Assembly: GCA_020091685.1 (NCBI GenBank)
Contig: CM034613.1
Coordinates: 18,927,240 to 18,991,239 of the forward strand
From: Lutjanus erythropterus
Taxonomy: Eukaryota; Chordata; Actinopteri; Lutjaniformes; Lutjanidae
Length of the DNA: 64,000 bases
Direction of reading: 5' to 3'
Shown here: piece by piece, positions 1 to 11,999 of the stretch
Layout: each line of letters opens with the position of its first letter
Position numbering within the stretch: the first letter of the stretch is position 1
The notes under the pieces: generated by a model
Seen by the model: the letters and a program-made list of their open reading frames with translations, nothing else
Database searches by the model: none
Told to the model about the DNA's origin: nothing
Program-made: the position numbers and the translations under genes

Positions 1-540
1 TGCACCTCCTCTTGGTTCGGTTTTCAGGCTTTAGGAACTCTTTCGGCCTGTGACAGTCGATTTAAACCAATCACAGGTCATCTAGAGACCGGGTGCTTCT
101 ATTTGCTGCTCTACTTGTGCAGCTGTGCATGCACATTCCTTCAGTGAGACCTTGAATCAGTGACGGCAACTCATGTAGGAAGTCGTTTTTCAGCTCACCT
201 GGTTACTTTTGACTTTACCTTCAGTTGCGTTCATTCATGTCTATCACAAGGCTTTTGCCAAGGGCCAAGAGGACCAGGTTTAGCTGAGACAAAGAACTGG
301 CAGACAGCTGCTCAGAGCCAGGGAGCTCTGGTTGAGAGGGCTGGTGACAGATCGGAGCTTCTGGAGGAAGAAACACTGGCGTTTCAGCAGCAGCGACCAC
401 AGAGGAGCACAGGACCACAGTGCGCGTGCGTGCAGCTCCTCTGATATAAGAGGCTCAAGACGGAGAAAACGAAACCTAACTCACATCCTGGTGATGAGAC
501 TCAGCGATCTTAACCAGGATTTCTACCTACTGCAGCTTCA

Positions 541-725
541 AGTGGCTAAAATCCTACTTTGTTGCTGACACTGTCCACATCAGTTTTTTGCTTAGCCTCC
601 ATGCTTTTACGCCTCTCTGCTTCTCCAAAATGGGGGTGTGTGACTGGCATTAACTGTTACTTGTTCCCTGACTATTGATGAGTGCCTCATACAAACCCAC
701 TTCATATAATCCAAACCAGCCCTTT
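541..725. mobile_element. Fragment of the fold-back element family (one arm)
   Basis: Runs from AGTGGCTAAAATCCTACTTT through GCTGACACTGTCCAC, CTTAGCCTCC and GTGCCTCATACAA. It matches, in order and spacing, the right arm of the large fold-back copy at 41431-41857. No facing arm is evident upstream, so this copy is truncated. Confidence 0.6.
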
Positions 726-2461
726 AAACACAGCTGCATGTTTTCTACTTTTCCTCCTGATCTCAAGGGACGGACACATTTATCTCACAAGAAGAATCAT
801 TGAGATGCTGTGTACCATTGTTCCACAGAGCCACTCCATTTCCATATTGTCTGAAGTAAGATCAATAAATACAGTTGTTTCATGAAGAAAAACATGTCTC
901 AAGGAGAGACGCATCTCATTCCATTCCAGCGGACCTCAGGTGTGAATTACAGCATCTCTCATTAACTGAAGATTATGTTTTCAAGATTTTTTTAACAAAC
1001 AGCTCCTGGTGTCAATGACTTAACAGCATAAAGCTTATTTTGTTTGTGAGTGTGGCTCCGTGTGTGTACATATTCATACATGCAAATATTCATATTTCTT
1101 CATTGTGAATGGTAAGCCTGTTCAAAGAGCAATGAATTTAAAATATCCTAAATGAATAAGATATAATTAAAAAATGGAGGCAGCAAATGTCCATATCTCG
1201 TATGATAAGTTGACAAAGTAATTATTGTGTCGGGTCGTTTGTTGTCATCATCTGTGGAGCTTTAAAATGACTAAATATGAAAGAGTTTTGATTGTAACCC
1301 TAAATATGACACACCTACGATATAAAATTAAAAATATTGTAAATCATGTGTTTAAACACTAGATAAACTTTGATGATACTGCAGTTAATGTGCATATATC
1401 CGTTTTTCCAAAGAGGATATTCAGAGTATGTGCATCACTTCTTATACTCAAATTTAATGCTTTTTAAGACCTTTTTAAAGACCTCAGCAATTAAAATGTT
1501 CCTCCAGATCCAGGTGACCAAGTTGTGCATGCTGTTATCAGCTACAAGACTTATAATTACCACTCATAAATATAACTGACTTGTTTCACTTTGCCTAATT
1601 AGTTGGACATCGTGACACATTTTCTAAACGGATGCATCCGAGTATAAATGCTTATATCACACACTTAAATTTATTTATCAAACGTTGTGCAGATTGCACA
1701 GACAATTAGACCGAACAAATGTGACTGCATCTCACACATATAGAGACGGTTGATTAATTATCTGCCCTTAAACTGACAATATAGAGTTCATCATGCTACA
1801 AAGTCAGTAAATAAAGTTGTCACCCATGCCACTCTATCTAATAAACACCTCATTACACTGGGTCTCACTGTCTCCTGCAGGAACTTTTTCTGTCTTTTGA
1901 ACACAACTTCTCCCCGTCTTTTTGGTCCATTAAGTAAAACATATTTATTTGTTAGCATTAGCCTCAGTAGTTCTGGACATATTTGTGCTTTCGTCCATCT
2001 TAAGAGGTCATCAAATCTGCTCAGAATGAACCATCCAGATTCTAGCTCACGCCGAACAGAGACAAAAAGGCTTTGCTTCCTCTCTTAAAACCTGTAGGCT
2101 TATCTTTAGCTTAGCATCATCGCTAAATGACTTCCTAAATCATGTTACCATCAGGGACTTGACCCAACTGATTAAATGTGTAACAGCTAATGTTAAATCT
2201 AAACTTAAACAGATATTTCATGGCCTTAAATTTTAGAAATCAAGACCCTTTAAGACTTTTTAAGGCTCTGCATATCTTGTCATATATTTTGACAACAGTA
2301 ACTGATGTACTGTAATAAACCATGATGCAGGCTGATTGATAAAATTGCGTACTACAAAAGTAATTTTGTAAATGTGTCAGAAAACCATGGTTTACAGTAT
2401 GGTGAGGGAAGCTATGGCAAATTATGGAGCACTCAAACAAGAAAATGGTCAAACTTCAACA

Positions 2462-2575
2462 GGTCTCCTCCTCCTTTTCCTTCCCTTCTTTCTCTTTACC
2501 TTTCCACCTCACTCCTCTACACTCTCCTCGCTTCACTCTTTTGACTTTTCCCTCTCACTCGCTTCTACCTCGTCT
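2462..2575. repeat. Polypyrimidine tract
   Basis: Almost entirely C and T on the plus strand, hence purine-rich in the ADGRL3 transcript. It is a low-complexity tract near (about 350 nt downstream of) the lectin exon donor. Confidence 0.6.
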
Positions 2576-2930
2576 CCAATCTTTTATAACAGACGAAAAT
2601 ACTTTGGTTTAACAGATTCCCATTGCTTGTGTCTGATCACCCTACTTTCTGGTCATGTTATATCAACACCTGCTGAGTCATTAGCAGCTCTTGTACAGCT
2701 CAGTGTTGTGTCTAACTAGCGTTAGCACTAGTGTTTTACAGAGTAGAGTGCTGACATTACAGATTAGACTAGGCAGTAGCTAACTGTGTCATCCCTCAAG
2801 CTGGTTAACTGCCTGTGTAGATGTTGGAATTTAAAACGAACACTGATAATAAGCTTTTTTTTTTTAGCAAAAGGGAATAGCCAATGAAATCCCCCATCTA
2901 TGACAGTTTATAATGCAAATGTGTCCTTAC

Positions 2931-3144
2931 CTTTGAGACATGATCTTGTATGCATCCGGCAGGTAACACCTCGTGTTCTCCATCTGTGCTGGGTCTGCGT
3001 CACAGATCTTGTCATCGGTGCGGCCGTAGTTGGCGCTCTCAATCATGATGACGTCCGTGCCCGGACAGCGCAGCTCGATGGGGTAGCTCTCGCACGACAG
3101 CTCCCTCCTCACCACCGCCATGGGGATGGGTGCTCGACTGAAGG
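2931..3144 (-). CDS. adgrl3: ADGRL3 (latrophilin-3) coding exon 2: start of the SUEL/rhamnose-binding lectin domain
   Basis: Read on the minus strand, this 214-nt exon supplies 2 nt of a split Ala codon, 70 whole codons ([15 protein letters not shown] through YKIMSQ) and 2 nt of a split Arg codon. The peptide is almost identical to mammalian latrophilin-3 as I know it. [19 protein letters not shown] separates L3 from L1 and L2, which have FSRAALPFGLVRREL. The extracellular lectin domain of this adhesion GPCR helps bind teneurin and FLRT partners at synapses. Cysteines fall at about residues 36, 45, 66 and 78 of the precursor, and the family hallmark [15 protein letters not shown] is intact. 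The acceptor is TCTTCAG behind a long pyrimidine tract (3145-3172). The donor is AAAG|GTAAGG (2925-2930). Compared with the human sequence I recall, Ala replaces Ser in CDSDP and Thr replaces Ile in MENIR. The next exon, starting RCNNRTQC, is beyond the left edge. Teleosts can carry two L3 copies (zebrafish lphn3.1 and 3.2), and I cannot say which this is. Confidence 0.96.
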
Positions 3145-3172
3145 CTGAAGAGGGGAAAAGAATAAAGAAACA
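3145..3172 (-). promoter_or_regulatory. 3' splice site of the lectin exon
   Basis: On the minus strand this reads as a pyrimidine-rich run ending CCCCTCTTCAG, directly before the CC-TTC-AGT that continues the ADGRL3 frame. It is a textbook strong acceptor and fixes the exon boundary at 3144. A second AG lies 7 nt inside the exon, but using it would lose the frame that joins to the signal-peptide exon. Confidence 0.9.
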
Positions 3173-3179
3173 CAACATA

Positions 3180-6100
3180 AGGATGAGTTATTCCGATTCC
3201 TTCTTTTTTTTTTAGCTTTACTTCTCTGCACTTCAGTGTGAAGACAACTTCAACTTCGGTTTGGTGAGACCTGAATTTAAAAAAAAAAATAAATAAATAC
3301 TCCAACTGATGGGACGACCTGCAATCAAAAGGTCTGACACCGAGACATATGAGAGGAGGTTGTCCACCCTGGTCTAGAGAGTGTGGGCGGGAAGGACACT
3401 GGTTGTTTGGAGTGGGCGGATGAGCAATACCACAGGGGCCCTTGAGGAGCCAGGGGTTGTGGAAAGAGAGAGTGAGATTGACACAGATCAAACATAAGGA
3501 AATAGACACGGTGTTTGCATTTGGCTGCGAGAAAATAAACATTCATTACGTGGGTATTCGACTGAGAAATTAGAGACAGAGACAGACACAAAGAAACCAC
3601 AGCGGAGTGTGTCTCATGTAAATTGTTGCAATTTCCCTGCAGACTAGAATCTATAAATCATAAGAGCTGCCTCATGCTTTGTCTTTTAAGGTGACATGAT
3701 GCACTTCAGTTAAGATGCACGTGGTCAAGAGGCAGAGGGTCAAAAGGTGCTCGCTGCCTCCGGCCAAATCTGAAAGTCTGTTTGGCGAAAAAATCTGCTG
3801 TTTACCACCGAGCCAAAATGGCCAGGAGGACTGGTGGGACCGAGCGGCGGCAGTTCGGAGGTTGCCGTTTTTTTCCCTCTCCTTGACACAGGCACACGCA
3901 CGCCCACGCACGGTCTGTGGAGGCTCACACTCGCGCACGAGCGGGCATGTGCACAACAGACTGCAGGAGTTCTGTGTTTACAGCGAGAATAAAAAATGAG
4001 CGAGAAACGTAAACATTGGCCTGAGTGACTGTAGGAGGACCGTGGCAGTTATAGATTTTTATAAACATCCTTTCAGCCGAGTGTCTGAGCTGTGAGAGCC
4101 ACCGCGAGACGACGTGCAGCACACACATTCATCACCGGGGACAGACAGAGAGAGAGAGGGAAAAAAAAAGCACAGAGTGTTTCCACATGTGAAAATAGGA
4201 CTGGGCGATATCAACTAAAAACAATATGATTAATTGGCACATTTACCTCAGTAACAATAAATAAATTTTATTTTAAATAAACGTGGACAAGATTCAAATT
4301 TCCATTACACCATGTCATGTCATTGACTCCTTTTAACCTCTCTTGAAGCCATCAGCATAAGTCACATTACAAATACTTGAACAGTGGAGTTCATTCTTTA
4401 CTTTAGGATCAGTGTGTGACAAAATAACGTCAACTTCGTCCACTTACCAGAGATGGACACACATACATCAGACAGTATCTTGTTACAAATTGCAAATAAA
4501 AGAATACATTCAATACAAACTTATATAATCACACTTTAGGAATTTAGTAGCCTCAGTTTGGGTTTGGCCCTAAAGGTGCAACATATAGTAACCGCTAACT
4601 GCTACTAACTGTAGCTGCCCATGGATGTATTATAATTATTATACAAGGAAGTGTTTCTCCCCTTACCCCTGCCTGCGAATTACCACTCGGCCCATGAACT
4701 TTACATTGTGATGGCTTATAGGGAAAATGCCTTTTGGGCAGTAGGGAATTTTTCACTGCAATACTCCAAGTAGCCACAGGGAAAAACTGGCAGCATGGCT
4801 GAGTGACGATGCCCTATCTAGGTTTATTTATTACATCTATGTAGCCGTTAGCTAGTTGGCTCACTGTGGGGAATTGTCGGGGTTTACATCATTAACAAAT
4901 GAAACATGGTAGGTCGCATGAGCACGTTGCTGGACCCTTATTTGAGTATAAACATACATATAAAATACAGGATTTTAAGTATTTCACATATACAAATAAA
5001 CACAAGTATTTTGTAACAAATTATATCTTATTTTTTCTGACATAAAAATATAAACTACTCAAGAGTAATTAAATATTTTAAATTCATTTCATTAATTTAA
5101 TTACTGCCCATCTCTGCTAATTACGAGCCATTTTCTGAGCTTTCAACCACAATTCAATAGAAAGACCACTTGTTATCTTGTTACTGACATTTCGGCTTCA
5201 ATTAAGACACAAACAAACTCGTAAGCGGACCTTGACTGATAATTGTTTTGCCACAAATATGACAAATAAATGTAAGACTTTAATCATCTCATTCTTTCTT
5301 CGTGCTTCAAGTTATGAAATGGCAAATGCCAAATAATGAACTTCTCTGTCTGTACTGCATCTTAGTAATGTGACATTTTTTTCTGTCTTCACTTTTTTCT
5401 CAGCTTTGAAGTCATCACATTACATAACGCTGTTGTGATTCAGGTGATGAAAAAAATCCCTCCTAAAGCTGTAATAATGACTATTTTCTGACAGCAGTTA
5501 CATTTAACTTTGTTCGTGTTGACTCACATGGCATTTTCTTACTGTAACCAGCTCATCCCGGTTCTCCTGCCTGATCCAAGTCCGACAAGGTAGTCATAGT
5601 TAATGACATCTCTGAATGTAATTACATAAGCACACATTAAATATCTCTACTGCTACAGCAGGTGCAGTAATGTCACGCAGCCTACTCTATTTGGAATAAA
5701 ACAACACAAAGAATGAAAGCACACGCTTAAAGTGACTGGCTGTTAACTTTTGGTTTGAAGTTAAGGCAAAAAGGGATTTGCTACAGATCACAGCGTGACT
5801 GAAGGAATTTTTATTTATCAATATTTGATGTTAGGGGCCAAATCAATAACTGCAGTGTGTTAAAGATCACATGCAGAGATGAGCCCACAGAGAATATTTC
5901 CTCAGCTCTTCATTTCCCTCCCTTCTACAGAGCGTTTTAATGTCTGGTTTTACAGCTCAAAACTTTTACTGCTGCAGTTTGCTCACACATCAGTGTGTTT
6001 CCCAAAATAAAGTCCTAAAAAGCAATTATGTGCTACCTGCCCGGCGAACAATGGCTCACAGAAAAAGGCAGATATTTCCCCTCAAAGGTGGTGGAGACCA

Positions 6101-7210
6101 AAACAGAGCTAAAGGGAAAGTGATTACTGGACTTTGCCACATGTTTGTTGGATATTTAAATTGCTTTAAAGTGCTTACAGTTTGCTGCACTGCCCCCAAG
6201 TGGCCAAAAAATCCTTCAGGTTTAAATTAGGCTAGTTGTAATGTAGACTTTGATAAAATTTATGGCAAAATGCTCATTCCTATGTAAAAAAGACCATTAT
6301 TTAACCAAGTAAGGTTGGTGTTGACATACTACACTGTCTTACACAAGCAACAGTAAAAAAAACATTCCCGAGAGGTACAACTCATCAAGTTAAATCCTTA
6401 CAAAAAAATGCACAGGTATTTGAAACTATCATATGACAAATTTCAAGAGATATAAGATATTATATATAAAAATATCCAATCCAATCCAAGTCCTCTTTTG
6501 TCCAAATAAACAAAAAATCACCAAGTAATATCATGTTAAACTATATTTTACATGTTATGAATTCACATATAGAAACGTTTTTTGTTTTTTTTTGATAGTT
6601 TACCTATAATAACTATAACATGACTATAATAACTGTATATTGTTTTTCATACCATAAAAAAACATGATATATGTCGTACAGGTAAGTGGTCAGAACACTG
6701 CCTTTTCTAATGTTTATCCAGTCCAATTTCCCCTGACAATAAATAAAAAAGGTAAGAAAAAAAAAACACACAAGAAAGGCACGCAATGAGGTGAAACAAC
6801 AAAAGAAGCCCCTCATTATCATGTCATTTCATTTTGTCTCATAAATCATTCAAACCCCCAACACAGTAAAGCGCACTTGCCATTGAAACATCACAGATTG
6901 GAATAATTGTATTCATTCTGGTGATGAAAGCCATCAATTATCTTCCTCTTAATAGGAAGATTTATTCCGCCCCCTGAAAAGTACTGGTCTGGATCACACC
7001 AAAACTTCTTTGAAACTGACAAACGCAGAGAAAATGGATAACATAGGTTGACTTTGGCAGGTGCACTTAGATAAATGACAATAGAGTAATTTGCTCTGAA
7101 CGAAAAAAAAGGCCAACCTCGCCTTGATTATTGATCTTTTTTTTTTTGATAGCTGCCACCTAAAGTGTAGAAAAAATACAAAAAAAAGCCCTGTTAAAAG
7201 GTTTCTGTTA
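3180..7210. other. Intronic stretch without genes
   Basis: AT-rich intron sequence. From about 4198 the phrase GGACTGGGCGATATC resembles the end of a decayed repeat common in fish genomes. The rest shows only short A/T runs, a small GA repeat near 4148 and no convincing exon or element boundaries. Confidence 0.6.
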
Positions 7211-7218
7211 TACAACCA

Positions 7219-7782
7219 TACACTCTTAGAAATAAAGGTGCTAACTAGAACCATAAATGGCCATTTGGCTTGTCCTCATAGGAGAACTTTTTTTGGTTCC
7301 TGGTAGAACCTTTCATAAAGGTTTAACTAAGAGCCCTTTCAGAGAGTCTCTACTTAGACCACAACATAAAAATTACATCTAGAACCATTGGTGAAAGGTT
7401 TCAAACAAACCCCTGTGAACAGTTCTACAGAGAAGCCTTCCATGGTGTCATGGTTCCACACAGAACCCTCTCTGGGGTTTCTCTCCAGAACCCTTCTACC
7501 TTCTAAGGGTGCTAAAAAGTACCCACACAGGGGGGTTGTACCAAGAACCCTTGTATAATATGGTACAAACAACTCTTGCTGACATGAGACTTGTTCAAAG
7601 ATTTTAATAATATTTGAAGAACTCTTTCTTCCAAATAGGGTTCTTTGGATGAACAGCCTTCTTAAATGGAACCTTTAGTCTTACAAAGAACCCCTGACAA
7701 ACACTTTCCTCATAGAAGGGTTTTTCAGATGCCTCAGCCCTTCAGGAGGAACCCTTTTGGAACCCTTATTTACAAGAGTGTA
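7219..7782. mobile_element. MITE-like element with TACACTCTT inverted ends and GGTTCT/AGAACC interior (copy 1)
   Basis: The left end reads TACACTCTTAGAAATAAAGG. The reverse complement of the right end reads TACACTCTTGTAAATAAGGG, so the termini are inverted repeats of about 20 bp. TA at each extremity could be a target duplication, as in Tc1/mariner-type elements. The 560-bp interior is dominated by repeated GGTTCT and AGAACC hexamers in both orientations and encodes no transposase. The same architecture recurs at 25371 and 43957. Confidence 0.75.
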
Positions 7783-7859
7783 TGTTATGAATCTTGGTTA
7801 ATTTGACCTCTATGATTTGCTCTGAAGTAAAAAAGAACAGAACGATCTTTTTAAGCCTT

Positions 7860-8170
7860 GCGGCACAGCAAAGACGAGGGCTCAATCGAGGCCAGCGTCC
7901 CCAAAAGAAGCATTAAAAAAACATCAGAGAGGAGCGAGCACGCCGCCGTCAACATGGGCACCAGCAATCCCCTAATGTAAGCAAGTAAATGCATGCCAGT
8001 GATGTCTCGGATTACCCGGCTAGTCAACAACTGTAGTGTAATTACATTTGTGCCCGGAGGCGGTGATTGATAGGGCTCATATTCCTCGGGTGCCAGAGCC
8101 AGCATCCTGCCCAGCTCGCACGTCTACCGCCGTCTACCTGAACACATCATTGACAGAGCCATCGAAAATC
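7860..8170. promoter_or_regulatory. Candidate conserved non-coding element
   Basis: A non-repetitive, relatively GC-rich block inside AT-rich intron, just after the copy 1 element. It contains GTAATTAC-like homeodomain cores near 8038 and a hydrophobic 84-codon minus-strand frame that I do not take as coding. Conservation cannot be tested here, so this is a guess from composition. Confidence 0.2.
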
Positions 8171-8619
8171 GAAATAGTCTTATTGAAAGTCCATCCTCTT
8201 ATCTAAGTTCCCATGTTCTCTTCAATTCCCCCTCTCTGGCTAATACTTTAGAGGAGTATTTATATGCAGCGAGTCTCATCTCTTTTTTACTCCGCGGAAG
8301 ATTCTCCCTGGATAATTCCTCTGACAAGAGCACTGCTGAATACGAGGGGAAAAAAAAAAAAAGAAGGGGAAAGCAAACTGTAAGGGGTCACACCGGATAC
8401 CTCCATTACTTTCACATCGCAGTGTGAGCAGTGTTTTCAATCACTGATGCTTGCAAATGACATAACTCACAAATGAATATTTCAAAAACTGCAATTACTC
8501 ACCAAAAAGGGCACCAGAAAGGTCAGAGAGAAAAATGTTCATTTGGAAAATGTCGCTCCCCCGCAGAGCTTTTAAAAAAAACACTCTGAGGGGAAAACGC
8601 TTTGGAGTTTTGATTGTGG

Positions 8620-9130
8620 GTTTAATATTGAGGAGGGGAGACATTTTTTTTGCTGTATAAAAGCAGAGCTCATTCTTGGGTTACTATTACAGAGCAAAGA
8701 ACCATTACCTTCTCTGAACCAGCGGGCTTCGAAGTGCAAGATAGAGCCAGACTAACAATGACATTTAAAAGTCATCATTAGTAACAAAACAGGGGGGGGG
8801 GGCCTTCGGGAGCTTGTATTTCATTTCTTCTCTCAAGAAAACGTGTCAGGGAGAAGGAGTTAAGGTCAACCACCGCGCATTAATTACAACGAGCCTGACT
8901 AAATGAGCCGCCATCACTCAGATAAACAGATGTTGGGAACTTGTGATAGCTCTCAACAAGAGGAACATGGTTTTAGATCATTTCAGGCTTCAGCTTAAGT
9001 GCGTAAACTCAGACGCAGCAGATAATTTCCCAATAAATAATAATCTCTCTCTACAATTAGGCAGCCGGAAAGTCAGGCAAAGTGCCAAACATGTTCCCAG
9101 AAAAGGAGGAAAAAATGTTTACGCTGTTGG
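8620..9130. promoter_or_regulatory. Candidate conserved non-coding element
   Basis: Repeat-poor sequence with ATTAATTAC near 8880 and a GATAAACA forkhead-like site near 8922, ending before a compound microsatellite. The complexity and site density differ from neighbouring decayed repeats. Inferred only. Confidence 0.2.
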
Positions 9131-9198
9131 AATGTGAGAATAAAATATTTTATTCTTTAAAAAGATGCTGGAGCAGATGATACAAACTGAAAAGTTAA

Positions 9199-9243
<45 letters not shown>

Positions 9244-9244
9244 G
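9199..9244. repeat. Compound (TG)n(AG)n microsatellite
   Basis: About twelve TG units run straight into about eleven AG units. A pure dinucleotide compound like this is likely to be length-polymorphic. Confidence 0.97.
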
Positions 9245-9359
9245 CGAGAAGGAGGGGGGGCTGCATTCAAATGAACTCTGACTTCATTGAATTAATGCAA
9301 GATAGATGGAAGAGAGGAGGAGGAGATGGCGAGGGAGCTGATTCAACAGATCAAATGTC

Positions 9360-9480
9360 TCTTTTTCCACCGAGAATCGCTGGATGGGTCCGGCCCCCAG
9401 AGCTAGTGATTAATTAGCGCATGAATCTGGATACCGTTATTTGATTAGACCAATGGGAGCCTGTCACACCCACTTCCTAG
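9360..9480. promoter_or_regulatory. Candidate regulatory block with homeodomain-like sites
   Basis: Contains GTGATTAATTAGCGC and, 45 nt on, ACCAATGGGAG (a CCAAT box core). The stretch is unique-looking and sits between a microsatellite and a poly(A) tract. Function is inferred from motifs only. Confidence 0.2.
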
Positions 9481-9509
9481 TTTGCAACAGATGACATTTT
9501 CTAGGGGAG

Positions 9510-9511
<2 letters not shown>

Positions 9512-9541
<30 letters not shown>
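9512..9541. repeat. Poly(A) tract of 30 nt
   Basis: An uninterrupted run of A. No retroelement body is recognisable immediately upstream, so it may be a simple repeat rather than a retroposon tail. Confidence 0.95.
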
Positions 9542-9544
<3 letters not shown>

Positions 9545-10111
9545 ACGACTACTTTTTGCAACGAGGAGGAGAAATCTTGTGAATTGCGACTAGGGGAAAA
9601 AAAAAGTATAGCATTTTCAATAATGCATGAGGGATTATTTATCTTGAAGTGAGAAACAGTTCAGGCAAATTGTTCTCCCAAGTAAATTACGTTTACATAT
9701 GGCCTAAGGCAGGCGAAATCTCAAAGGCTTTTACGCGGAGTGCAAAATTATCCAGGAACTTAACTGTCAAAGAAGTCTGCAGTTAGAGCGTTTAAGGGAA
9801 CACCATCAATAAAATATTTCTGCTGCAACTGCTCTCGCTTTGCAATGATTAATTCCACGAACCAGTGATCACGTCAGTTGCTGAGCTGTCCCACTGAAAC
9901 TGGTGCAACGAAACCCCTGATAATGAGCAAACTCAACAAGGGGGAACTGAAGCTGTTATATCGCTTCAGACTCACAAATCAGAAGAAAAATCAAGAGTTT
10001 AAGCGTACGCTATATTTAGAATTTTTTCACCGCTTCGGTTTATCGTCAGCCAGTCTTTTCTGACAAGGAATTTAAGCCCTGGTCTGTGCTCTTGTCCAAG
10101 CCACCAAAGCT

Positions 10112-10300
10112 CCTTTAAAAAAACAGTAATTTTACCTCCTGGGACGCCGGAGTTGCTGGCCTACCGCTGCCTTGATCTGCGGCTAGTAATGCTGGGATCT
10201 AAACACCAAAGTCACACAATAACACTAACAAACTAACCCACTGGGGCAGCAGGAGACCATGTCCCGTGTTCTATTAGGAAAAATTACTGTTTTGGTCCAA
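10112..10300. mobile_element. Central fragment of the fold-back element family
   Basis: TTTTACCTCC...GGAGTTGCTGGCCTACCG is followed by CACACAATAACACTAACAAA and then AGGAAAAATTACTG. These match both sides of the centre of the fold-back copy at 37276-37760. It is an old, internally deleted copy that keeps the two-armed layout. Confidence 0.6.
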
Positions 10301-11519
10301 GTGAGAAGTGAGCAAGAAGAGAAATGAGCAAAATGTGCTGCATTTTAACTGTTTTCTAATAGTTTATTTTCACACAGAAGTTTGTGGATGCCTGAGGAGA
10401 AACTAAACTTTAATATGATATATGCAGGTTTACTATTTAAAGACATACTTCCAGAGGCTTCAACATTATACTAAGTAAGCCATTCTATTAAGACGTGCAG
10501 CTCGATGACAGATTGTACCTCCGTAATGATGAATTCATGAGCTGGCCACAGCAACGATCGTGACAAACTTCTCAAATCGACTTGATGGCTTTTGACACTT
10601 TGACCAATGATGCTGCTAAGCACAATTAGCATTACTCATTATGACAGGACCCAGATATCCATTCAACACGGCGAATGAACGAGCCATTTGTTTTGCTTCC
10701 GCTCGCATTCGCTGACACACATTTGAACACATTAATTGGCAACACACCACGCTACTCGCAAATTCCAGCAGAGGGGGAAGACTGATGGTGTGTTTTTTCG
10801 CCGGGCGGCGACGTGCAAACACGAGTTTCAAACCGTCAGTCAAACTGCCCATGATGCCTGGGGGGAAATTAGCTCTTCAGTGTTAACAAATTAGCTCAGA
10901 GGGAGGACCAGATACAGTGCGGTTGTAATCAACTACTGCAACTTGCTGCAGCAACCTCCTCACACGGTGAATGTTTGATCTGTTTTTTTTTTCTACAAGA
11001 AGCTGCATGCAACTTCCACCTGACACAATCAAAGACACAGCACAGAGGAGCAGTGTATTGCTTTTCTCTTTCCTCCTGTAACGATGTATTGACACAGTGA
11101 AAGTTAATAACTGTGAAAGTTAATAAATTGGTTGCTAGATGGAGGGAAATCTGCAGAGCGCAGCAACTTCCCTCCCTCTGTGATACACTCCCAGCAGACA
11201 GTAACCTCATGTTTGTGTACACACAAGTAACAAATACAAGTACATTGTGCCATCACTCCATAAACACTTGATTCACATACTCAGAACACAGGGGTGAAGT
11301 GTCTTTCCATCCGGCGAGCACTTTCATTTAATTAATCACTACTTCAATTCATTAAGTGCATAGCCGTGGCAAGAAGAAAAAAATGAGGAAATGGGAAGCA
11401 AGTCTCCCATCAAGGTCTTATGTTGAAAACCACTTCGGTGTGCAAATTACAACATTAGTTTCTGAGGTCAAATCCACTCCAGCTTAGGAGACGTCAGTGA
11501 TTCCCGACAGCGTGGTTTG

Positions 11520-11800
11520 AGTAGTTTTGTACAATTACACAGGAATTCTGTGGAATCCACTAATCTTTCCTTATTAACTTAACGTAAATATTAAAGTTGA
11601 ATAAGCATGCGCCGATATGATATGATGAAAATCTGCTGAGTCTCTAATAAATTTAAAGTCATGGGTGCTTGTTTTCACAACACTGTAAAAAAAAAAAAAA
11701 AAAAAAGTTGAGAAAACATAATTTCTAAGCAACTGCTTTTGAATTAAACTCAAACTAAATAAACTAAACAAACAACTCAAAGATATTCAGTATTCTGTCA
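11520..11800. mobile_element. Fragments related to the TACACTGTAAAA element family
   Basis: ACACAGGAATTCTGTGGAAT and TTATTAACTTAACGTAAATA match the left part of the element at 38392. A second piece starts at CACTGTAAAA with a 20-nt A run (11687-11706). The copy is broken and rearranged. Confidence 0.5.
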
Positions 11801-11849
11801 TAGAGGCATAAAGAAAAAGAAAAAAAAAATATTCACTTTAAATCAGAGA

Positions 11850-11965
11850 ATTCTGTCCTTTTTTCCTGAAAAAAATGACTCAAACAAATTAATCAATTGT
11901 CAAAATACTTAAAAGCTGACAACTAATCGATTATTAAATTAATCGTTGCAGCTCTAGTGTTAATT
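11850..11965. repeat. Decayed fish repeat terminus
   Basis: ACTAATCGATTATTAAATTA followed by ATCGTTGCAGCTCTAG is a terminus I recognise from a widespread teleost interspersed repeat. Only this end is readable, and its other boundary is not clear. Confidence 0.4.
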
Positions 11966-11999
11966 CTATGCAAATGTTCCTAGTTTTTCTTTCCTGAGA

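Larger units (their letters stand above)
1..2924 (-). other. Intron downstream of the lectin exon (partial)
   Basis: AT-rich sequence with no recognisable exon, including no trace of the following exon (expected to start RCNNRTQC). Positions 541-725 hold a transposon fragment listed separately. A pyrimidine-rich run lies at about 2462-2575. The short open frames here look like chance. Confidence 0.8.

Noticed and set aside
1-2924. Search for the third ADGRL3 coding exon (RCNNRTQC...)
   Set aside because: No minus-strand sequence encoding this motif was found, so the exon must lie beyond the left edge.
3039-3542. 167-codon minus-strand frame overlapping the lectin exon
   Set aside because: It reads the lectin exon in the wrong frame and runs through the splice acceptor and intron. 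The correct frame gives the latrophilin sequence.
7851-8105. 84-codon hydrophobic minus-strand frame
   Set aside because: No recognisable family, no flanking splice or promoter signals, and it is compatible with chance in GC-richer sequence.
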